A DNA stretch of 64,000 bases from Lactifluus volemus. Lineage: Eukaryota > Basidiomycota > Agaricomycetes > Russulales > Russulaceae. The stretch is taken from assembly GCA_022376515.1 (NCBI GenBank), contig WTXI01000020.1:186001-250000 (forward strand), read 5' to 3'. The notes beneath the pieces are model-generated. The model saw only the letters and a program-made list of their open reading frames with translations, searched no databases and was not told the DNA's origin. Within the stretch, counting starts at the first letter, position 1, and each line of letters opens with the position of its first letter. The position numbers and the translations under genes are program-made. Positions 10,180 through 22,026 of this stretch are shown here, piece by piece.

Positions 10180-12018
10180 ATGTCCGAACTCTGCGGAAAT
10201 CCGGCTGCCGAGACAGGAGAGGCCCTTATGCCTAGTGAGCGGGTCATCCCGTTCTCTCATTTTCTAGTTGTCTCGTTAACGCGTTGGTTTGTAAAGAAAG
10301 GCGAAAATTCGACAGATCAAGAGTTTGCGTCAAATGTAAGACTAATCCTGGAAACTTGGTTATTCGTCACTCAGTCTACTGCAAGTGGGTCATCTCGCGC
10401 GCTCCATTTTATGCGTTGCAGTAAAGCAGGAATGGTGTCGTATAGAGATTGTTTTACGCCACTCATATCCACCAAGTTTCGTCAAGCGCTCGAACCTCAC
10501 ATCAACCACGTATCCACTGGTCACGGCGAGGTGCGCTCAAGTCATCGGGTGGTCTACTTATAGGATTCTCTGGTGGCCTTGGATCCTCTGTCTTACTTGA
10601 CCTCGTGCACAAAGTTTACTGCACGAGCGTGGGAGGAGACGAGTCAAAGGGCGGAAGAGAGCATCCGCGCAGGAACAGGGTTTGGAAAAAAATTCACGTC
10701 TGTTATGTGGAAATGTGTGATGCATTCCCCGAGGCGCGTCATCCTACTTCTCCCTCTTCTCTTTCTGTTTTAGCCTAAACGTGCAGTTGTGCTAGACAAG
10801 CGAACGGATTGCGCAGATCCGCGGAGCCGTCACACGGTACGAGGATTACGAGTTCATATCAGTGCGCATCCAAGACGCCTTCGACCGCGGCTGGTGGGAA
10901 AGAGTTTCTGGGGGCGTAGCTCTCGATCTCGCAGAATCATTACTACCCTTTAATCTGGGTGTCGGGGGAGGTGTGTCCAACCGTGCTTCTTTTTTTCCCT
11001 GAACCAACTAAATTTGGATTTTAGACTCGGGACCAATTTCTGCATTGCGGAGTCACCTCCGTGCCTTGCCCACTCCGACGGCTATTCAATCGACTCTATC
11101 AAACCTAACGAGGCTGCTCTTGTTATACACCGCTTATTCGATTGGTGCTTCTCATCTTGTCCTGGGCACATCTCTCACTTCTTTGTCAATATCCCTCATC
11201 TCTTCGATATCTCAAGGAGGTGGTTTTGTCGTTCCCCAGGCAATACACGAAGAATGGATGCCCCCTTTTGTCCAACGTATGCCTGACGATAACTCGTGGA
11301 ATGGAGAGGTTCGCCTAGTCCGGCCATTGAGGGATATCGGCATCAAAGAATGCACCGCTTGGGTCTGGTGGCATCAATTTCCGGTGGTCGGGAAGCAAAG
11401 AATTCCTATTCCTAAGCAGACAATTGGGAACTTGACAAAAGGTAAGCAACGAATCACTTGTGATTTGCCATCTCTGATGGCAACAACGCAGATTTTATCA
11501 TTGGGCTCGAGAGAGACTACCCATCAACGGTATCCACCATCGCCAAAACTGTTGGTAAACTTGCACCAAAAGGAAAGTCAGAGATACGGTGCATTATGTG
11601 CGAACTGTAAGTTGTTAAAATGGCGGGGTCCACGTCACACATATTCAACGGGGGCACCTTTAGACCAACACAACGGTCTGTTCAAGCGTGGAAGGCGCAG
11701 ACTGCGATCCATTCATTTACAGAAGGTTCTCCGGCGGATCTCACTTCCGCTCTCCCCTCATATCTATGCTATTCTTGCCACACTACGCTCACCAGCAAAA
11801 GTAGCCGAAGCACAGCACCAAGGCCTTCAGACATGACGTCAGCAATGAATCTCCCTACCTGGGCAGCGGCGCGGCTTGCCTTGGAAACGCCTGATAAGCA
11901 GAGCGCTGATTTGCCGTCATGTAGTAGGCCGGTAAATGAGATTTGTGAGATCAAAAGAACGAAATTAGATGTCGATGATATGAAGTCTGTAGTAGACGCG
12001 TTTCTTCTGGACAAATGA
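10180..12018 (+). CDS. NCS2: Cytoplasmic tRNA 2-thiolation protein 2 (Ncs2/Ctu2)
   Basis: Partner of Ncs6/Ctu1 in the Urm1 pathway that adds the 2-thio group to wobble U34 of Lys, Glu and Gln tRNAs in the cytosol. Start MSELCGNPAAETGEALMP, a first intron, then a zinc-binding region FDRSRVCVKCKTNPGNLVIR and HSVYCK. Next is the PP-loop-like LIGFSGGLGSSVLLDLVHK (10555-10610), CYVEMCDAFPEA, YEFISVRIQDAF, LLLLYTAYSIGASHLVLGTS (11120-11170) and VRLVRPLRDIGIKE. A C-terminal zinc motif uses CIMC and CYSC spaced by a serine-rich loop (11600-11780). The C-terminus ends AFLLDK. As in Ctu2 generally, the PP loop reads SGGLGSS rather than the catalytic form of Ctu1. The frame shifts by one base near 10521-10532, between PHINH and the SSGG before the PP loop. 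Confidence 0.9.
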
Positions 12019-12216
12019 AAATGAATACACATGCATTTTAGGGAAGGTAGACACGAGGAGGGAGTATAAACCCGCCGCCGATCACCGATCATCGCAGCAA
12101 TCGAGCTGAGATGTCATAGTCATTCATCCCTCCCTCCGTTCACTCGCCTAACTTCACTTTCTTCTATTTAACCGCCCGTGGAGCATTTCAGTTCTTCACT
12201 TTTTGCCTTCCCCACC

Positions 12217-13593
12217 ATGATGTCTGCTTTGACTTGGGCCGTTACTACAGCTTTCGTCGTACGTCCGAATATTATTATTATTTCCCCTAACTTGATTCAT
12301 GCCATCCAGGGATTCGCACTCTGGAGAAACGGCCGTAGCTCTCGAAACATGCTCATCCCGACCCCCGACTTGCCTCATGGTTATTACTCGGAGGGTACTC
12401 ATAACGCTCACTGCATGATCGTCCGAGACACGCTTTTTAATGACATGAGCCATTGCGAGGACGCCGTTTTCTGGGAGAGGGTCGAGGGCTCCACAGGTGC
12501 CGTAATCGACAAGGTTCTGTTGCTCAGTTGCGACCCTAACCGCAAGGCGTGGAACACCGTCATGGGTCCGCTGAAAGACCCTGACCCCCGCGGGGCACTC
12601 TGGCTCTATCATCCCAACACTCGTCGGCCGCCAAGACGAATCGGACTGGAAGGGTATCCAGACTCGCACGACTTTCATCCCTGGGTTTCGACGTTTACCC
12701 TTCGCGTACAGACGAACCACCCATTCCAACCTCTTCGTCGTGAACCACGCCCGGAACGGCAGTACGATCGAGCAATTCTCAATCTCGTGGAACGCGCCGG
12801 ACCACGCGCGTTGGGTACGCACGATATCCGGCCCGGAGCTCGTCGCGCCCAACTCGCTCGCGCTCACCGGTCCGACGTCGTTTTACCTCACGAACGATCA
12901 TCTATTCACGCGTCGTATGCCCGGCGTGCTCGGAAAGACGTTGCCCATCACAGAGTCGGTCCTCGCGTTACCCCTCGGTTGGGCCACTCACGTTACGGTT
13001 TCGGCAACAACAACAACATCATCATCATCACAAGAGACACACACGTACACGACAGTCGCATCGTACATTCCCTTTCCAAATGGCATCGCATCTCCCCAGA
13101 TGGCACACAAGTGCTATAGCGTCCACGACGCTCGGCGAGATCCGCTTTTACACGCGTGACCCCGCAACAGATACCCAAACGCGAACGCAGGGGACACCCT
13201 CACTCTCGCTGCGCGCACGCGTACCGACGCCGTTCGCGCCGGATAACATCATGTTTGATTCGCAAGGGGTGCTCATCGCCGCGGGACATCCGCACTTTCA
13301 GTCTCTCGTGGCGGTAGCGCGAACCAAACAAAGGCGCGCGCACCTAGTTGGGTCGTGTCCATCACGCCCACGCCCGCAGACGCAGAGCGGGGACGGGAGG
13401 TGCGTGGGATGTGGGGGTACCGGTACCTGCTTCGCGCAAGGTGCCGCGAGTGCCTGGGTACGAGTTGCGAACGTTATACCAGAGCGATGGCAGCGCGTTT
13501 TCGTCCTCGTCCGCCGCACTGCGGGACGCAGAGACAGGGGTGTTGTATATCGTTGGGCTGTACGAGGAGGGCCTGATGGTGTGCTCACCCTAA
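12217..13593 (+). CDS. Paraoxonase/arylesterase-like six-bladed beta-propeller, with frame breaks
   Basis: Calcium-dependent phosphotriesterase superfamily (serum paraoxonase/SMP-30 fold). A hydrophobic start MMSALTWAVTTAFV is spliced to GFALWRNG, followed by HCEDAVFWE, LLSCDPNRKAWNTVMGPLKD, GALWLYHPNT and GYPDSHDFHP. Then come NLFVVNHARNGSTIEQF, VAPNSLALTGPTSFYLTNDH (the conserved Asn and Asp calcium ligands), ESVLALPLGWATHV, PNGIA and ISPDGTQVL, TTLGEIRFYTRDP, PFAPDNIMFDSQGVLIAAGH and a C-terminal ETGVLYIVGLYEEGLMVC. These parts lie in three frames. Single-base breaks occur near 12682, between about 12690 and 12735, near 13089 and near 13115, and no introns fit. This is either a recent pseudogene or an assembly with missing bases. 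The GTG at 12178 is in frame, but the ATG at 12217 is preferred. Confidence 0.8.
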
Positions 13594-14049
13594 ATTAGCC
13601 AGCTTGAATTATTGTCCTTTTTTGTACGATTACACGGGTGACGTTGAAAAGGCAAAAGCGGTAGCCATTGTCAGTGGTAAAGTGTGCCATCAGCTCCTGC
13701 CAATTTCCCAGGACGCCATACTAAATACAGAGAGTAGAAAAAAAAGAGCGGTAAATAGAGGAAAATATATGATGACAGACAACACCATTCATGGAGTAGC
13801 CGTCCGACAGACGACAAAACAAAACGACAACGCATTCATTAACAGAGGAAAGAGTAATGAGGCGCATGGAGCTGGATAGAGGTCGCCCAAACTGCCTAAA
13901 CCACAACGGAACCCTACCTATGAGACTAGTGATCGGAACGAGAAACAGCGTGAGAACGTAAGAGAGGTTAGAGCCACGGATTTGGGATGTATGTCCTGCA
14001 CAAAACGAAAATAAGCGACCATAAACAGAAAAAGGCTTTTTTAAACGGC
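13594..14049. other. Convergent 3' intergenic region
   Basis: These 456 bp lie between the 3' ends of the paraoxonase-like and Bqt4-like genes. They are AT-richer than their neighbours, with A-rich runs (AAAAAAAGAGCG near 13738), and probably hold both 3' untranslated regions. Open stretches here have no family-like sequence. Confidence 0.4.
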
Positions 14050-15373
14050 TCACATGGCACCGACTGCGGCCGCAAACGCAGCAACACCCCATGCAAATGA
14101 CCTCCGCTCCGGCGTCATCTCTGGCAACCGAGAAACGCGCCTGTTCGTAGCAATCTGTCGTGGCTCGGTTTCCGGCTCTTTAAATTCAAACTGCAACGTT
14201 GAGCTTTCATCGTCCCGTTCGCGCTTCTTCTCTGACCCCTCGATCATCCCTTCATCCTCGTCTCCTGCTGCCTGTACCCGCGTCCCCGCATCACGCTGCG
14301 CCTTGAGGGCCTCGATCATCTCCTTCTGGTCCCGAATATCTTCATTCATATCGGGTCCCGGCACCTCCGGGGCATCGTCATCGACGGCCGTCTCATCTGA
14401 CCCTGCGGGCGTTATTACTTCCAGTCTGCGGGTCTTCACGGGAGAGCGAGACACTTTCGATGATTTCGGAGTGGTAACGGCTTTCTGGCCACCAAGCTTA
14501 GGGGTAGCGGGAGGTGCGGGGCTGATCGTACGCAAGGAGCGACGATTCGAGATTGGACTCGAAGGAGGCTTTGTGGGTGAACTGCTAGCAGCAGTAGAAG
14601 GTGACTTGATTGGAGCTGGGGACGCCTCACGTCGGCGCTTGGGAGGATTAGGAGAAGACATGGACGGAGATGGAGTAGGGAGCTGTTTCGGCCCAGGTGA
14701 GCCACCATCTGACATCTGCTGTTGTTGTGCGCGCGATGACTTCCGATATTCAGTGTTAGGATCAGGCCTGGCGTCCGTGAGTGGGGTAATGATCTTTCCG
14801 AGCGAATAGTCATCGGCGATGGTGACTGCAACCTCTGTGGTCACCCATGTACCCGCGAAACGCGCTTTCCCGGTGCGGTTGCCCCCTGTATTGTCATAGT
14901 TGGCTTTTACCCAGTTGGCCTCTGACCTTTCCGATTCATCGCTAGCTGTAGGGAAAGCAGCACGGAACATAGTCGTGAGGCTGATCGCGCCTGTATCCAG
15001 ACGGCGGAGGATAAACGCGTGACCTGCAGGCTACGGGAAGAAAATGAGGCAACTGGGAGGCAGATGGGAGATTGATGGAACACACTGTCGGGACCTTCAT
15101 GCGCGCTACCTACAAAAAAAAGGGTTCAAAAAGGGATTGGGAAAAAGAGGAAAGGAAGACGCACGATCGTTGACTGGCCTTCGCGTATAATCTCCTGGAA
15201 CTTGACATTAGGCAAGTTGGAAGTATCAACTGACAAAGTTGGTAAGAAATAGGTGAGAGTGTGATTAGAGAAGAGTACAGACGTGACTTGATATGGGGGT
15301 TTAAATGTTCCAAAGGGAGAGGTGGACGGGGAGTACCGGAAAGGGGAGCAGCGAATTGAGAGTGGGATGGCAT
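14050..15373 (-). CDS. Bqt4-like inner nuclear membrane protein with KilA-N/APSES-type domain
   Basis: Resembles S. pombe Bqt4, which anchors telomeres to the nuclear envelope through a DNA-binding-like (KilA-N/APSES) head and a C-terminal membrane helix. Exons on the minus strand are 15373-15283, 15229-15165, 15109-15086 and 15030-14050, all in phase, giving about 386 residues. The head contains NVKFQEIIREGQSTIV, ARMKVPT, GHAFILRRLDTGAISLTTMF and ANWVKANYDNTGGNRTGKA, then RFAGTWVTTEVAVTIADDYS. A long Ser/Pro-rich disordered middle (about residues 155-330) holds basic KRRREASPAP and KTRR patches that could be nuclear signals. The last residues SFAWGVAAFAAAVGAM form a short hydrophobic tail, suiting a tail anchor. 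A start ten codons upstream (15403) is possible. The telomere role is inferred from the architecture only. Confidence 0.8.
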
Positions 15374-15520
15374 TACAAAGTAGAGGACGAGTTGTTTGCG
15401 CACCGTGACCGGGTGGCGTGTCGTGTGTGTGCAAACGACCGTGGTCAGTCGCGTTTTTAATGCTCCGCTTAAATTTCATCACAACAACAATCAGTCAACA
15501 AGAACACATAATACATCACA

Positions 15521-18510
15521 TCACAACAACTGTGGTCGGGCTGCCAATCTTTCCACAAGTTCCTTGTATTCTCCCCACCATGCATTCTTCCCTCGTCGGT
15601 TTTTCAAATCTGCATGTGCAGCCATTTCTTGAACTGGCACATACTTTATCGCCGAATTTTGTAGTGTAATCACCGCCGCAGTCTCAGGGTTTGCCACTCG
15701 TGCCTTGAACTTCTGTTCCCGTAGTTGCTCGTGGTGCTTCTCAATAAATGCCATGCTCTTCAAAGCGAATCGCACCCCATACACACGATCCAGTGGTGAG
15801 GGTACACCTCCCTGTAACGTATGGCCCAGAGACGCCGAGCGTGCGTCGAAAAGTTCGCCACCCTCTTCCTTGAAAATCTTTGTGATCACCTCCGTCGTGT
15901 AGATGTTGGATGCTTTTTCGTTCCTGTTGAGATCCAGGCTCAGTGCATACAAGTCAGAAGGCGTCAACCCGACGTACCTAATCACCACGCGCCCTTCACT
16001 TTGGCCCTTCTCATCCAGGCCATACCGCATCTTGAGAACCTTCACGTCGTCGCGTAGGGTGTCAGATTGATGCCTACTTCTGGTGTATACACAATCACCG
16101 CGCCCACCTTTCACATGTCAAGATGTGGGTGTAAAGAACATAAATCGACATACTGCGAGCGCTCCCATTGTTGCGATGTAACCGCACATACCACCTTGTG
16201 TCTCGACCACGAAAACTCGATTCCGACTTGCTGAAGCGCTTTGTTTGATCGAGTCACAGGCACTTACGAGTGCGTTCAAACTGGTATCGCTTCCAAGGCT
16301 CAACTCGGTCATTGGCACGTTGTTGGATATGGTCGCCGGGATGTGGATCATAGGGATGCGGAATGCCGGGTAATACTTCTTTCCATCTTCTAGAATCAAC
16401 AGGGAGCTAAAGGCTTCAAAGCCACCGATCATCAGTAGAGCTTGTAGGTGATGTTCCTGGAATTTAGAGGCAACTCCGCCAAGGTCTATGTCTGGGAGGG
16501 TGCGGTTCGTGCCGAGTTCCGAGCCACCGCGCACCATCCAATTATCAACACCGAGCCAGGAAAGTTCATAAACATTGTCATCGAGCAAGCCCTTGAACCC
16601 GTTGGAAATTGCCAGAGGCGTGTGACCTTGACGTATGCAATAGCGCACTGCGGCACGCGTCGCAGCGTTCATGCCACCCGCCGGTGCGCCCGTACTAAGA
16701 GAGGGATTAGATACTGCCGCGTTCACGCGATGAAGGCGGGCCTACTGCATGATGCCCACTCGTATCCTCTATCAATGATTACTATTAACAACAGCAGACA
16801 ACCTTCGATATACCAAGTCATACCTTCTCAGGAGGGAGAAGTGGGTGCTCTCCAACTTCGAGGTCGCAATGAAACCTTCGAAAGTCTCCTGGAACTCTGG
16901 ATCCCGTAGGGACATCGCCTTTTCGAAGTCTCGATTTTGGATCGCTTCCGCTACACCTTTCGTCTAGGATATATTTAGCGCCTGGCGGGAGAGATTGAGG
17001 ATGCAAAAGGTACCGTTTTGACGGCCTCCACAAGAGGTACACGGTGGACTTTATTTTCCCGCATACCGATCATATACGACGGAGTGTCCGGGGTTGCCTC
17101 AAGGAGTGCATCAACGGCATCCAAGCCTTGCAATGTTGGCTAAATGGGATCAGTTGGTTGACGGAACGAATAGGGGAGTAGGGATAATGACCCAAACACG
17201 GTCCCAAGCGCACGGCCTACCGCCACGCTGAACGTGACCAAGGGTCGTAACGCGAGTGTCGAGGCCGAGACGATCGGTTAAAATATCTTTGACATATTCC
17301 GCGCGAATGGGTTTGAGATCGGCATCATGTGCCCCCTCTGCCACAATTACTATGGTTTTCCGTTTCCCATTTTCGCGATGCTTAATGGACGAGAGTGAGT
17401 TGCCGAAAAAAAAAAAAAGGCAGAATGGCATACCTGATGGATTATTCTACACATCTCATCCTCCCAGGGATTTCCTTGGGCGGGATGTTCGGGAATAAAG
17501 ATGAAGTCTGCGCCAGAACTTAGGGTATCGGGGTCAGCAGAATTATCGGAAGCGCAAGCGATGTACAAACCTGACTCCACTCATGAGTGTAAGCCATCCG
17601 CAATGTCGTCCCATGACTTCGAGGACGAATGCGCGCGAATGCGAGATGGCAGTGGAATGGATGTTGTCTATAGCCTCGCAGATTCTATGCAACGCAGTTG
17701 GCGCGCCGATTGTAAGATCGGTCAATGACATATCGTTATCTATAGATCCAACAAGGCCCACGATCCTGAGGTGCCCGTGACGCGAAACCTGCTCATCCGT
17801 GATGCGATCTGGCCGGCGTCAATGGGAATCACTCTGGGGAGCGGGAGCTAACATACCTTGCGATCGCAGCGTCTGGATGTGTGTCGGCCACTCTCCCTGA
17901 ATACATCCGCCCCCGTTAGGGAACCATCGCCTCCGCACACCACCAATGCGTCGATGCCTTCTTTGATCAGGTTGTATGCTGCAGTCAGGCGACCCTCAGT
18001 CGTTCTGAACACTTGCGAGCGCGCAGTACCGATGAGAGTGCCGCCCTGTTTGTGCAGGCGTGTGAGTATACCAGACGGACGGGGAAACCACGGAACGCGT
18101 ACCTCCGCGAACCAGCCTCGGACGTCATCCCACCCACCCGGACTATGTAACGTCCCCTGAGCGTCCGTCCGCTAGTGTGATCACCAGTTCCGTCACGTAA
18201 CAGTGCACCGTCACCGAAGCGCAGGTTTTGTATAAACGAAGGATCGCGAACATTGACGTCGAGTGTCGTCTGGAGATTGGGCGGACTTGGAGCGTCCGCG
18301 TCCGTGTTTCCGCGAACAAGGCCTTCGTATCCTTCTCGAACGATCCAAGTCTCACATCCTCTATAAATCAATGCGCAATTATGTTGAAAAAAATGATGCC
18401 TTCCAGGGAAAAGTGAAGACATACTTGAGAATGCCAGCTTTGACGACGGCACGTACGACGGCGTTCATGCCGGCGCTGTCGCCCCCAGAAGTGAGGACAG
18501 CGATCTTCAT
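15521..18510 (-). CDS. PFK: ATP-dependent 6-phosphofructokinase (eukaryotic two-domain)
   Basis: Phosphorylates fructose 6-phosphate to fructose 1,6-bisphosphate, the committed step of glycolysis. It begins [20 protein letters not shown] at 18510, so it lacks the N-terminal glyoxalase-like extension of yeast PFK subunits. The N-half (catalytic) has [33 protein letters not shown] with the catalytic Asp (about 17740), [36 protein letters not shown] and TLGHVQRGG. The duplicated C-half (allosteric, fructose 2,6-bisphosphate in the family) has [18 protein letters not shown] (about 16680), [56 protein letters not shown] and [15 protein letters not shown]. It ends [10 protein letters not shown]. 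Several 50-60 bp introns interrupt it. It shares a short divergent promoter with the Wss1 gene. Confidence 0.95.
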
Positions 18511-18748
18511 TTTATATCCTGCTACTATTCACCCCCCACAAAATGTTGCGATTTATATACTCCCTTTGGGGAGAACGGCGTTGGGGTCGGGAATTATGGT
18601 ATCGAGCGAGGGAAAACCCCAACTTATTGATAAGATAGGGTGCCGATCAGCCGAGAACATCACGTGATCGAGTGAAAGCGCGTCCCAAATCGCACCCAGG
18701 ACGACTTCGTTCCCTTCCTCACTCTCGGAGTCTCGACCAGCCGAAATT
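18511..18748. promoter_or_regulatory. Divergent promoter between PFK and WSS1
   Basis: These 238 bp lie between the two start codons. A TATA-like TTATATA occurs at about 18552-18558 on the PFK side, where the spacing to the PFK start fits. A C/T-rich tract at 18707-18735 precedes the WSS1 start. Both observations are suggestive only. Confidence 0.45.
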
Positions 18749-20521
18749 ATGGTTCATCTGAGGCTCAACGAAAACGAGCCAAATCCTAACCCTCATGTGA
18801 ATTTCATTACCGCTCTACCAATGGCTGACGCGCACGAGCAAGAACGAGCGCGTCAACTATTGCGCGCGTTAGCGGCGCAGGTCAGGCCTATCATGAAATC
18901 TCACGGCTTTGTCGTCAATAGCCTAGAAGAGGTGTGTTGATGTTTTACTATTTTTTAGGATGTCCCTTAAGTGGGCGCTAGTACGAGTACAACAACGTTT
19001 TCGCCGGAAGGAACTGGAATAATGGGAGACCGTTGGTATGCACATTTTATACTTTGATACATTCCGGATCACGTAGTGGTTGCATGTAAATGTAAACAGA
19101 ACTTGTACTTCGCGGGCGGGACGGTTCATTTGTCTCGACCCCGTGGCTAATAGGGACATTGTGCCATGAAGTGCGTACCCTGTTATCATGTCCACGGCTC
19201 ATCAAAGGTGACAAAAATCCAGCTTGCACACATCAAGGTAAATAGTTTCCTTTGTGTATCTCAGGGCTATTGAACGTGTACACGCAGCATATGAACCACG
19301 GTTCTGATTTCCAAAGCCTTTGGAGCCAGCTTCGGAAGGAGGTCGTAGCTCTTCAAGCGAAGGGCTACTATGGGGACGGTAATGATGAGGTGATCCCTCT
19401 TCTACGTCCAGTAAGCTGACTTGCATATAGGGATGTGGTCTTCGGGGACGAGATTGACAGACTCTACCAAAGTAGTGGGGAGTGGTCCCATAGAAGATGG
19501 CCTGCCCGAATATATGGTAATGAATCCTCCCGTCCACATCCTTGGGTGCACTCATTGTTTCGTCAGTGTGGAGGAGCGCAGAGTCGCGCTCGCCCTTCAG
19601 CACGTAGGCGACGCCGACAACCAGTTGCTGGACCCTCGTTGCTAACGGGTGCTCAAACGACAAAGCGACGCAAAGCGGGCTCCCGTGTTACGACTTCCGG
19701 GATTTTCACCGGCGGCGGTCAGGCTTTGAATGCCGACGAAGATGACAAACGAGCGGGAACCGGATTTCGTAAGAAAGCTGCCAGGTGCGTCGGTCTATCT
19801 GGCTCTCGGCACTCTTAACGCCGCAAGGTTCAGTAAACGGGCTCGCGAAGAGCGGGCACTAGCTGCGGAAAGACGCTTCCGCACTTTACAGGGTGACGGT
19901 AGGGTCATCTCCCCATTTCCATTGCAACGTTGCCGACCCTTGACGAACAGCTTCCAAGCCTCTACACAAGGTTCAGACGAGGATGACTCCGACGTCGATG
20001 CACAAGAATTACGTGAGAGTGACCAGGACCGTCTTCATGCAATGATGACGTCTATGGATGTATCGGAAGTCAATGAGTTAAGGACAGGAACATTGTCAGA
20101 CTTCTGGGGCGATTTCATTTTGCCAAGGCACCCGACAGGGTAACGGCACAGAGGGCAAGGCGACTGGGAAGGACGGACCTTGTAGTGCTACCCTGCAGGG
20201 GTGTGGGGAGGCATCGATCGACACCTCGTCCTCAGTACGGAAACTGGTGTCATCAAGGGCTAGGCCACTTCAAGATATACGGCACACGCAGCAGGAACCG
20301 CCGGTTCACAACGTGCCACAGTTGGAAAATCAAGTGAACAAAAACCCTGAATGGCCCTGTCTTGTGTGCACCCTGTGAGTCAAATCTTATCCGACGCGTG
20401 TGCGTGTCAGGGCGTCATACAGTTGCTACTTTATCTCAGTGATAACGATTCCGATCACCTTGCGTGCACCGCCTGTGGTACCCCTCGAGGCGACACCCGA
20501 TGGCACAGAGCTATCCACTGA
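18749..20521 (+). CDS. WSS1: Wss1-type WLM metalloprotease with RanBP2 zinc finger
   Basis: DNA- and SUMO-linked protease that degrades DNA-protein crosslinks. Start MVHLRLNENEPNPNPHVNFI, then YEYNNVFAGRNWNNG. The active site is assembled from three exons: TLCHE, LAHIK, HMNHGSDFQSLW. This gives the HELAHIKHMNH metal site (HExxHxxxxxH) at about 19170-19310. The WLM core then gives LRKEVVALQAKGYYGDG and MWSSGTRLTDS. The middle is basic and disordered, with an acidic DEDDSDVDAQEL run near 19977-20015 that could serve SUMO binding (inference). Near the end WPCLVCTL joined by an intron to DNDSDHLACTACGTPRGDTRW is a RanBP2-type finger (two Cys pairs around an Asn). It stops after WHRAIH at 20519-20521. 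About eight introns. Confidence 0.9.
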
Positions 20522-20700
20522 GCACACATGATCATTTTTACTTGTGGAAAAAGGTACGGGTTTTGCGGCCAAGCAACAATATTCCCAACACTACTTTCCG
20601 GATCTTCACATATGTGTACATACAGGGATATGACGACATATCACAGGCATATATGGTCAGACTAATTAGGACGGCCGTTAATCCGCGCGGCAGTCACAGC

Positions 20701-21640
20701 CTAGAACTTCCAGCACCTGCATGCGTAGGGTCAAGAATGATCCAAAAATCTAAACACGGATTGAACGTACAGTATTTCATAGTTCTCAGTCACAACATGT
20801 TCCTTGTCACCATACGCGACGTTGCAGCCGCCCTGATAAGAAAGACCATGAGTTTATGTCCCGTTCTGTAAATGGGCAAAATCCCCGGGCGGAGGTAGGA
20901 CCGCGGGAGGGTTAATTGCATACCAAATGTACACCAGTCTTTCCGGGGACCTTGACGCCGTCGATCATAGCAGCTGCGTGATAGAGCTCTGCGCCGTTAT
21001 TCTCAAACCCACCTTTGACCGGCCGCCTTGCGGGGGGTATACGTCCGTGGGAAGTCTGAACGAACTCCATGCGCTCCGGCACGAAGGGCAGCAAATCGTA
21101 CCTGCCGTGGTGCGCGTGCTCTTGGCCCCCGTACGGCACACGACAAGCCGAGGGCGGCGCGAGGTGCGGCGCAATCTTGCAGGGGTGCACGGAATATTGC
21201 ATGAGCGCCGAGCCGATGAACACGGGCGAGCGACCGTCGCCATCCGTGAATGGGGCAGCGCGCGTCTTGTCGAGGCCTGGGAACTCGGTTCCCTCCTGCG
21301 TGCTCAGCGGAATGCGAAAACCGGAAGGTGGCATTTGATCGACATTTAGCATAGACGGGGCGAATGATTTGGATGTTGTTGTTGTTGTTGTAGATGTGGA
21401 TGGTACGTATGTTGGGGGAGGGTCATGGGGCGGCAACGACGACGACGACGGCGGCGGCGGCGCAGTGAAACCGGACTTTTGGGTCGTTGACGCTTGCGCA
21501 CCCCCCGAATTATCGCTGTGGCTCTCGCCCTTATCAAATGCGTGCTTCTTTGATTGAAGAAATTGATCGTTCATGTTGGGAGGAGGTGATGACGTGCTGG
21601 ATGAGGAATCGATGCTCCGCCGGCGGTTCGGTGGACCCAT
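20701..21640 (-). CDS. DM9/DUF3421-repeat protein with Pro/Ser-rich N-terminus
   Basis: Exons 21640-20924, 20832-20771 and 20716-20701 join in phase to about 264 residues. Residues 1-110 are low complexity (Ser, Pro, Thr runs; PPPPSSSSLPP). The C-terminal half is a tandem DM9 (DUF3421) unit: SPVFIGSALMQYSVHPCKIA, PYGGQEHAHHGRYDLLPF, TSHGRIPPARRPVKGG, ELYHAAAMIDGVKVPGKTG, GGCNVAYGDKEHVVTENYEI, ending LCWKF. DM9 proteins bind mannose-type glycans in animals. The role in fungi is not established, so function is left open. The start at 21640 (MGPPNRRRS) is chosen over 21706 because the upstream 22 residues have no DM9-family look. The last coding exon is only 16 bp. Confidence 0.85.
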
Positions 21641-22026
21641 AGCGACGACCACAGGAGACCACGTGAAGAATGCCTCGTTGTTGCAACGAGTTGAAAGTGC
21701 CTGCAAGCGAGTTGAAAAGTGCCAAAACCCTAGGAGAGTGGTACTAGGGTGATGTTGATGTGCCAGTTAAGTTAGTTGAGAGAGAGTGAGCTGGAGATCT
21801 ACGGCGCCGCCGCGATTTGCGCTTTCTGAATTTACTTTCCCGCGAGTCATCAACCTTCTGACCTAATTACTGTAACATGTCTTTCTTACGTCCGTCCTCA
21901 TTTCTCCATTCAGGATAGCACCGGCCACCTTTTTCCGACGACAACGGCACAAATACACGGTCTTTCAAACACCGTCTCATTCCAAATAACCAGTATGTGC
22001 TACAGGAGCCATCAGCACGCTGTATG
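21641..22026. other. Intergenic, 386 bp
   Basis: It lies between the DM9 start and the PalA/Rim20 stop, with both genes on the minus strand. It should hold the DM9 promoter and the PalA 3' end. No further gene is visible. Confidence 0.35.

Noticed and set aside
10519..10549. A 32-base intron in NCS2 with gt...ag ends that would restore the frame
   Set aside because: Too short for these genes (47-70 bp elsewhere), and the skipped bases read as family-like sequence (RGALKSSGG) in the next frame, so a one-base break is more likely.
12196..12867. 223-residue minus-strand open frame
   Set aside because: Antisense shadow of the paraoxonase-like coding region, with no family-like motifs.
14054..14809. 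251-residue plus-strand open frame
   Set aside because: Antisense shadow of the Bqt4-like Ser/Pro-rich exon.
21369..21560. GTT/GAC trinucleotide repeats as an independent microsatellite locus
   Set aside because: They encode the Thr/Ser/Pro runs of the DM9 protein on the minus strand.
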